64,000 bases of DNA from Dastarcus helophoroides (taxonomy: Eukaryota; Arthropoda; Insecta; Coleoptera; Bothrideridae): contig CM053327.1 in NCBI GenBank assembly GCA_028583605.1, forward strand, positions 31,870,626 to 31,934,625, read 5' to 3'. The notes under the pieces are model-generated. The model made no database searches. It worked only from the letters and a program-made list of their open reading frames with translations, and had not been told where the DNA came from. Shown in pieces: positions 57,857-64,000 of this stretch. Both the position numbers and the translations under genes were made by a program. Every line of letters begins with the position of its first letter. The first letter of the stretch is position 1.

Positions 57857-59325
57857 CTGTGAAAAAATAAAAAAGTGTTATCAAAAATACATGTGTTCGA
57901 TCGAATTAATAATTAACAAATCTGCCAAGAGGGAGTTGGGCTCGCTTAATTAGGGTTTCGTACCAACATGTGAGTTGTCAATAGCCAATTATTTGAGTAT
58001 ATTAATATTGAAGGCTTATCAATTCTGTGATAATTCAAAAGTCTATTTTTAAAGAGACTCTTTTTATGTAGTCGATAGGAAAAGTTGTGGAAACGGAGTT
58101 TGTCGTAATTGTAACACCACAAAATGGCTTAAGTAAAAGCATTCGCGTATTCACCATGATCCACGATCGTTATTAAACACATCAAATAGGCTAATATTTT
58201 CTTAACATTAATTAATTATTAGATAATATGTATAGTATAATATGTAGATATAGTTTGTATAGTCAAAGATTCGATCCCAAGGCTTTAAGCTGTAGTGAAA
58301 TGATTTTTATTTAGCAGAATATATAGTAGAAATCCACAAATATACACTGTAGATAAATAATACTCGTAAATATATTTGTAAAGCAGTACAGTGCTGTTAC
58401 AATTATTAATTATGTGCTTACTGTTAATCTTCGTGTTGACATAAATATAAAATTTAAGGTTTAATTCATCATTGCTATCTAATATTCAAGGTTGGATAAA
58501 ATTGCCTACAGCCTTGTTCAATAAAAATTTGTGAATATTCAAAATCATTATTTTCTCATCACTTTAATTATCATTTATTTCAGGATAACCTAAGTATGTG
58601 TTATTTATAATTATATTTATGAGACAGCCATTTAGGATTAAAAATATATTCTAGTAACATGCCATAACTACTTAAAAATAGCTTTCTTCTGTATGCATTT
58701 GCATATTCAAACAAACGTAGGTATTAAATGTAAAAATACATAGAATACTTTTTAAGAACTAGTTGTTTACACTAACGTAGATGCCAATTAAATTATTTGA
58801 ACAACATTTAATTAATTCTGATGTGGATTTTTTGTTGCGAATAGAATAATACTTTTCAGTTTTCACTTCATTAACAGCTACATTTTTTACTGCATATGTG
58901 TAGGTCAAAAATCAGTGCTACTTTCGTTTTATAAAAAAATTTAAAAAAATTTCCTAAAAAACCAAATATCTTTTACTTTCTTATTTCTAATTGTGACTTG
59001 AAAATGCCATTTGGTGATAATATTTAGTTAAGTGGTAAATTATCGAATTTCTTAGGTTTTACATTCTAAGATCGAATTTATTATAAGAAATAAACTGTTA
59101 CCGGTTACCCGCGACTTTGTAAGCGAACTTGAAGAAATAGATTCAATTCATCAACAAAGAACGAACGTAGTATTACTGAAATCAACAATATTGATGCCTG
59201 CTTGTATGATAATAGTTCGGGGACCTAAGAAGAGAGGTCGCTATTAAAATAAATACCACAGAATTGATAGTCTCATCTTTCTCTATGAATATTTACATCG
59301 CATGAAAAGATTATTTAGGCTTTCT
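57857..59325. other. AT-rich single-copy sequence, probable intron of the 57.2 kb gene
   Basis: No array, no recognisable gene or element. By position it is likely intron or 5' flank of the minus-strand gene. Confidence 0.5.
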
Positions 59326-59460
59326 GGATAGGGATGTCGATTCCTTTTTAAAATAATCGATTTTTGGATCGATTCGAATCGTGAGCAAAAGTATCGATTC
59401 CCGATAAAATTGGGTGCTGAAAGATCGATTTCCGATTAATCGCCTTGTTGGTGAAATTTT
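59326..59460. mobile_element. hAT-MITE-like fragment
   Basis: 'tagggatgtcgattcc' followed by several 'tcgat' words and 'atcgatttccgattaatcgcc' resembles the left end of the ATCGAT-rich hAT-like MITE but is diverged. The opposite end is not seen. Confidence 0.35.
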
Positions 59461-59649
59461 TAAACATTTCTAATAAAAGAAAAATTGAATAATAATAATG
59501 AATCGGCGTAGTTTAATTTTGAAAGTTTTTTCTTGGATTTTAAAGAGTAATATTTATATTTTAATTATTTATTCCTAATTAGCAAAATCCGATACATATT
59601 TATTTTCTGCTTTGTTGTCTATTTATGTATTTTTGGGCATTAATTTATA

Positions 59650-60075
59650 AAAATATATTTATAAATATGAAGTTTAAACTGGAAATTACGAGATTAAAGT
59701 GGAAATTTCTACTTTATCTTTTTTTAAAGATTTCGACTTTTTTCTCCAAATTTCGATTTTTTTTTTTCGAAATTTCGACTTTTTCTCTCGAAATGTCGAC
59801 TTTAATCTCGAAATTTCGGATTTAAATTCGAAATTTCGAATTTAAATTCGAATTTCGAATTTAAATTCGAAATTTCTGCTTTAAACTCGAAATTTCGCCT
59901 TTACACTCAAAATTTCTACCTTTTTTTTTTCGAAAATTCGACTTTTTTCTTGAAATTTTTAGTTTTTTCCTAAAATTCCGAGATTTATGTCGAAATTTCG
60001 ACTTTAATCTTGGATTTTCGACTTTGATATCGAATTTTTTCTCGAAATTTCACGAATAAGTCGTTCTATAATAAG
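59650..60075. repeat. T-rich TCGAAATTT array block
   Basis: Words like 'tttctctcgaaatgtcgactttaatctcgaaatttcgg' and a palindromic run 'gaatttaaattcgaaatttcgaatttaaattcgaa' near 59,818-59,870. Orientation is mixed. Confidence 0.7.
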
Positions 60076-60180
60076 CACACTCTATGTTTAAATTAGGCAG
60101 ATGACAGTTACATCCCACTACTCTTCTTCCCCAACAATCTTGACAATTGATAGTAGGGTGCTATTTTTAATCAGCAAATG
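60076..60180. mobile_element. Foldback-family core fragment
   Basis: 'actctatgtttaaattaggcagatgacagttacatcccactactcttcttccccaac' followed by 'gacaattgatagtagggtgc' is a diverged copy of the ~90-bp core seen at 34,491-34,583. It separates a T-rich block (left) from an A-rich block (right), just as the core does in the intact element. Confidence 0.6.
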
Positions 60181-63100
60181 TTGGTCTTTTTTTAGAAATT
60201 TCGAGATTAAAGTGGAAATTTCGAGAAAAAAGTTGAACTTTCGAGAAAAAGGTCGAAATTTTGAGTTTTAAATCGAAATTCAGTAATTAGGATCAAAATT
60301 TCGAGAAAAAAGTCGAAATATCGAGAAAATGAGTCGACATTTAAGAAAAAAGTCGAAATTTGTAGAAAATAAATAAAATTTTGAGTTTAAAAGTCGAAAT
60401 TTCGAGAAAAATGTCGATATTTCGATATTAAGGTCAAAACTTCGAGAAAAAAGTCGGTATTTGAGAAAAAAGTCGTAAATTGAGAGGAAAAAAAAACGAA
60501 ATTTCGAGAAAAAAATCGAACTTTTCAGATTAAGGTAGAAATTTTGAGAAAAAAGTCGAAATTTGAGAAAAACGTCGAAATTTCAAAAAAAATCGAAATT
60601 TCTAGAAAAAAAGTCGAATTTCGAACAAAAAGTCGAAATTTTGACTTTAACATCGAAATTTCCAGAAAAATGTGGAAATTTCGATATTAAGGTTAAAATT
60701 TCGAAAAAAAAGATGAAATTTGAGAAAAAAAAAACGAAATTTCGCCGAAAAGATTGCAATTTCAAGAAAAAAGTCGAAATTTTGAGAAAAAAAAGTCGAA
60801 ATTTGAGAAAAATGTCAAAATTTTAGAAAAAAGTCAAAATTTCGGGATTAAAATTGAAATGTGAGAAAAAGGGTCGCAATTTCTAAAAATAACATTATTT
60901 TTAATCGATGTCCTTTCTACGCCTTTGCAACATTTCGAAAAAGTTGAAATTTCCAGAAAAAAGTCGACATTTCCAAAAAATTCGAAATTTAAGAAAAAAG
61001 CCGAAATTTTGAGAAAAAAATTCGAAATTTTAAGTTTAAAGTCGAAATTTCGAGAAAAATGTGGAAATTTCGATATTAAGGTTAAAATTTCGAGAAAAAA
61101 GATAAAATTTGAGAAAAAAAAAACGAAATTTCGCCGGAAAGATTGCAATTTCAAGAAAAAAGTCGAAAGTTTGAGAAAAAAAAGTCGAAATTTGAGAAAA
61201 ATGTCAAAATTTCAGAAAAAAGTCAAAATTTCGAGATTAAAATTGAAATTTGAGAAAAAGGGTCGCAATTTCTAAAAATAACATTATTTTTAATCGATGT
61301 CCTTTCTACGCCTTTGTATAATTTCGAAAAAGTTGAAATTTCCAGAAAAAAGTCGACATTTCCAAAAAATTCGAAATTTAAGAAAAAAGTCGAAATTTTG
61401 AGAAAAAAATTCGCAATTTTGAGTTTAAAGTCGAAATTTCGAGAAAAATGTCGAAATTTCGAGAAAGAAGTCGAAATTTCGAAATAGTCCGAGCAAAAAG
61501 TCGAAATTTCTCGAAAAAAGGTCGAAATTTCGAGAAAAATGTCAAAATTTCGATATTCAGGTCAAAATGTCGAGAAAAAAGTTGAAATTTTGAAAAAAAA
61601 ATTCGAAAAAGTTGAAATTGCCAGAAAAAAGTCGAAATTTCGAGAAAAATGTCCAAATGTCGATATTCAGGTCAAAATTTCGAGAAAAAAGTCGAAATTT
61701 GAGAAAAAAAAAACGAAATTTCGAGAAGATCAACATTTCGGGGAAAAAAATCGAAATTTGAGAAAAAAATCAAAATTTCGAGAAAAAAGTTGAAATTTTG
61801 AGAAAAAAAAATCGACAAAGTTGAAATTTCCCGAAAACAGTCGAAATTTTCAGAAAAAAGTAGAATTTTAAGAAAAAAGTCAAAATTTAAGAACATATCG
61901 AAATTTTGAGAAAAAAAAGTTGAAATTTTGAGTTTAAAGTCGACATTTCGAGAAAAATGTCGACATTTCGAGAAAAATGTCGACATTTCGAGAAAAATGT
62001 CGAAATTTCGAGAAAGAAGTCGAAATTTCGAAATATTTCGAGCAAAAAGTCGAAATTTCTCGAAAAAAAGTCGAAAATTCGAGAAAAATATCCAAATGTC
62101 GATATTCAGGTCAAAATGTCGAGAAAAAAGTTGAAATTTTGAGAAAAAAATTCGAAAAAGTTGAAATTGCCAGAAAAAAGTCGAAATTTCGAAAAAAATG
62201 TCAAAATGTCGATATTCAGGTCAAAATTTCGAGAAAAAAGTCGAAATTTGAGAAAAAAAAAAAACGAAATTTCGAGAAGAAGACCGACATTTCGAGGAAA
62301 AAATCGAAATTTGAGAAAAAAAAACAAAATTTCGAGAAAAAAGTTGAAATTTTGAGAAAAAAAATTTGACAAAGTTGAAATTTCCCGAAAACAGTCGAAA
62401 TTTTCAGAAAAAAGTCGAATTTTGAGAAAAAAGTCAAAATTTAAGAAAATATCGAAATTTTGAGAGAAAAAAGTCGAAATTTCGAGAAAGAAGTGAAAAT
62501 TTCGCGAAAAAAAAGTCGAAATTTACAGAAAAGTCGAAATTTAAGAAAAAAGTCAAATTTTGAGAAAAAAGTCGAAATTTCGAAATATTTCGAGAAAAAA
62601 ATCGAAATTTGAGAAAATAGTCAAGATTTCGAGAACAAAGTCAAAATTTCGCGAAAAAACAGCCGAAATTTCGAGAAAAAATTCGAAATTTCCAGACAAA
62701 AATTTGCGGGAAAAATGGAAATTTCGAGAAAAAAAGTTAAAATTTTGAATTTAAAGTCGAACTCTTGTGAAAAATATCAAAATGTCGATATTAAGGTCAA
62801 AATTTCGAGAAAAAATCGAAATTTGAGAAAAGAGTCAAAACTTTGAGAAAAAAGTCGAAATTTTGAGAAAAGAGGTCAAAATTTTGAGAAAAATAGTCAA
62901 AATTTCGAGAAAAAACTCAAAATTTTGAATTTAAAGTCGAAATCTTGTGAAAAATATCAAAATGTCGATATTAAGGTCAAAATTTCGAGAAAAAATCGAA
63001 ATTTGAGAAAAAAGTCAAAACTTTGAGAAAAAAGGAAATTTTGAGAAAAAAAGTCAAAATTTCGAAAAAAAAGTCAAAATTTCGAGCTTAAAATTGAAAT

Positions 63101-63570
63101 TTGAAAAAAAAAGTCGAAATTTCTAAAGATAACATTTTTTTATTCGATTTCCTTTCTACGCCTTTGTAACATTTCGAAAAAGTACAAATTTTCAGAAAAA
63201 AGTCGATATTTTCAGAAAAAAGTCGAAATTTTGAGAAAAAAGTCGAAATTTGAGAAAAAAGTCAAAACTTGAAATAAAAGCGGAAGTTTGAGAAAAACGT
63301 CGAAAATTCTAAAAATAACATTTTCTTTTAATAGATGTCCTTTATACGCCTTTGTAACCTTATTAATTATTATCAATAATTTAAATTTCGATTTAAAAAT
63401 TGAAATTTGTACTTTTTTCTCTAATTTTCGACTTTAAACTTCAAATTTCGACTTTTTTTTCGATATTTTGACATTAAAATCGAAATTTTGACTTTAATCT
63501 CGAGATTTAGTGGAGGAAAAGTCAACATTCCGTGATATTTTTTTTTCAAATTAATGTCCTTTCTAGGCTC
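60181..63570. repeat. 3.4 kb A-rich TCGAAATTT array with heat-shock-element-like units
   Basis: The consensus unit is 20 bp: gaaatttcgagaaaaaagtc. Many exact or near-exact tandem units occur. The unit contains GAAnnTTCnnGAA. Larger duplications are visible: about 60,600-60,910 against 61,000-61,310, and 61,500-61,900 against 62,060-62,440. The element terminus 'gatgtcctttctacgcctttg' interrupts at about 60,907, 61,300, 63,146 (diverged) and 63,335, suggesting several nested or joined foldback arms. All open frames here are translations of the repeat. Confidence 0.8.
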
Positions 63571-64000
63571 TTGTAATTTTTACGGCCAAAAAAGTAAATC
63601 AACTTTTTTTAAAGTTTTGTAGTGTATTTATTAATACGTTTGTAACATGTTCAAGCACTAAATAAAAGGTTTTAAGACCGATAACAGGTAATAAAATAAC
63701 GTAGGGTAACTTTTGTGAATATACGGTAATTTTAACTGCGTATGTACGGAATTTTACCTTCAATTATATGGCAACATTGCACCACAGTTATCTTTCCTAT
63801 TCAGTCAAAGACATAATAAATGAAAAGAAATGTTAATGCTGTCATCTGTTGGCTTATTAACGCAGCTATTATTAGTAGATGGAAGTGGATAATAACATAA
63901 CGACCTAAATGCACTTATATAAAAAAGGAAAACATTTTTTATTAAATTTACAGTGACCTGCATCTAAGATAAATCGATCCGATTTTTAAAATTTTTGAAT
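63571..64000. other. AT-rich single-copy sequence
   Basis: No recognised feature; an acceptor-like 'tattaaatttacag' near 63,951 has no convincing coding sequence after it within the window. Confidence 0.4.

Noticed and set aside
60563..62748. Many overlapping 60-130 codon frames on both strands rich in K, F, R, S and E
   Set aside because: They are direct translations of the 20-bp repeat (RNFD/KFR-type periodicity) in several frames at once; no domain, no splice context.
1..64000. tRNA, rRNA or known small RNA genes
   Set aside because: I looked for cloverleaf-type GC-richer islands and conserved boxes and saw none I could support by eye; a covariance search would be needed to exclude them.

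Overview
This is an intron-rich, strongly AT-rich arthropod (most likely insect) nuclear window. The evidence is eukaryotic splice sites, very short introns (52 bp in one place), animal-specific genes (Mcc, Timm29, Wdr19) and hAT/foldback/MITE DNA elements. A beetle is my guess from the overall flavour (a DUF4817-type element, AT-rich introns) but nothing here proves the order. There are no prokaryotic features.

Layout. (1) Positions 1-33,152, minus strand: one large gene, the homologue of MCC (colorectal mutant cancer protein). It runs from an EF-hand start exon at 33.1 kb to coiled-coil exons at 0-3.8 kb and off the left edge. Eight exons are recognised. The 5' exons join in phase. The two long 3' exons carry several single-base frame breaks. 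Most of the gene is a ~27.9 kb intron between 31.65 and 3.78 kb. (2) That intron holds an intact nested gene on the plus strand, Timm29 (30,985-31,581), and a cysteine-rich minus-strand exon of an unrecognised secreted-type protein (about 17,057-17,696) with one in-frame stop. The rest is degenerate 20-bp-scale 'TCGAAATTT' arrays in alternating orientation, longer tandem repeats (373 bp higher-order repeat at 20-22 kb; ~296 bp repeat at 22-23 kb) and element fragments, one with a hammerhead-like hairpin at 13.34 kb. (3) Positions 33.9-36.8 kb: a foldback element of about 916 bp plus fragments of its family. (4) Positions 36,857-56,620: about 2.2 tandem copies of an ~8.9 kb unit (A 36,857-45,750; B 45,751-54,657; C partial to ~56,620). 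Each full copy carries a 630-bp hAT-like MITE with an 8-bp target duplication, a TATA+initiator promoter leading into a spliced signal-peptide-like start, an array of six exon-like repeats, and an unprocessed, stop-containing Wdr19/IFT144 pseudogene. (5) Positions 57,249-57,856, minus: the last exon of an unrecognised lysine/serine/acid-rich protein gene. (6) Positions 59.65-63.5 kb: a dense array whose ~20-bp unit spells perfect heat-shock elements and phased A-tracts.

The genes do not form a pathway. The window is a story of a large host gene swollen by repeats, a nested gene, and a recent segmental amplification whose edges lie in foldback-family sequence.
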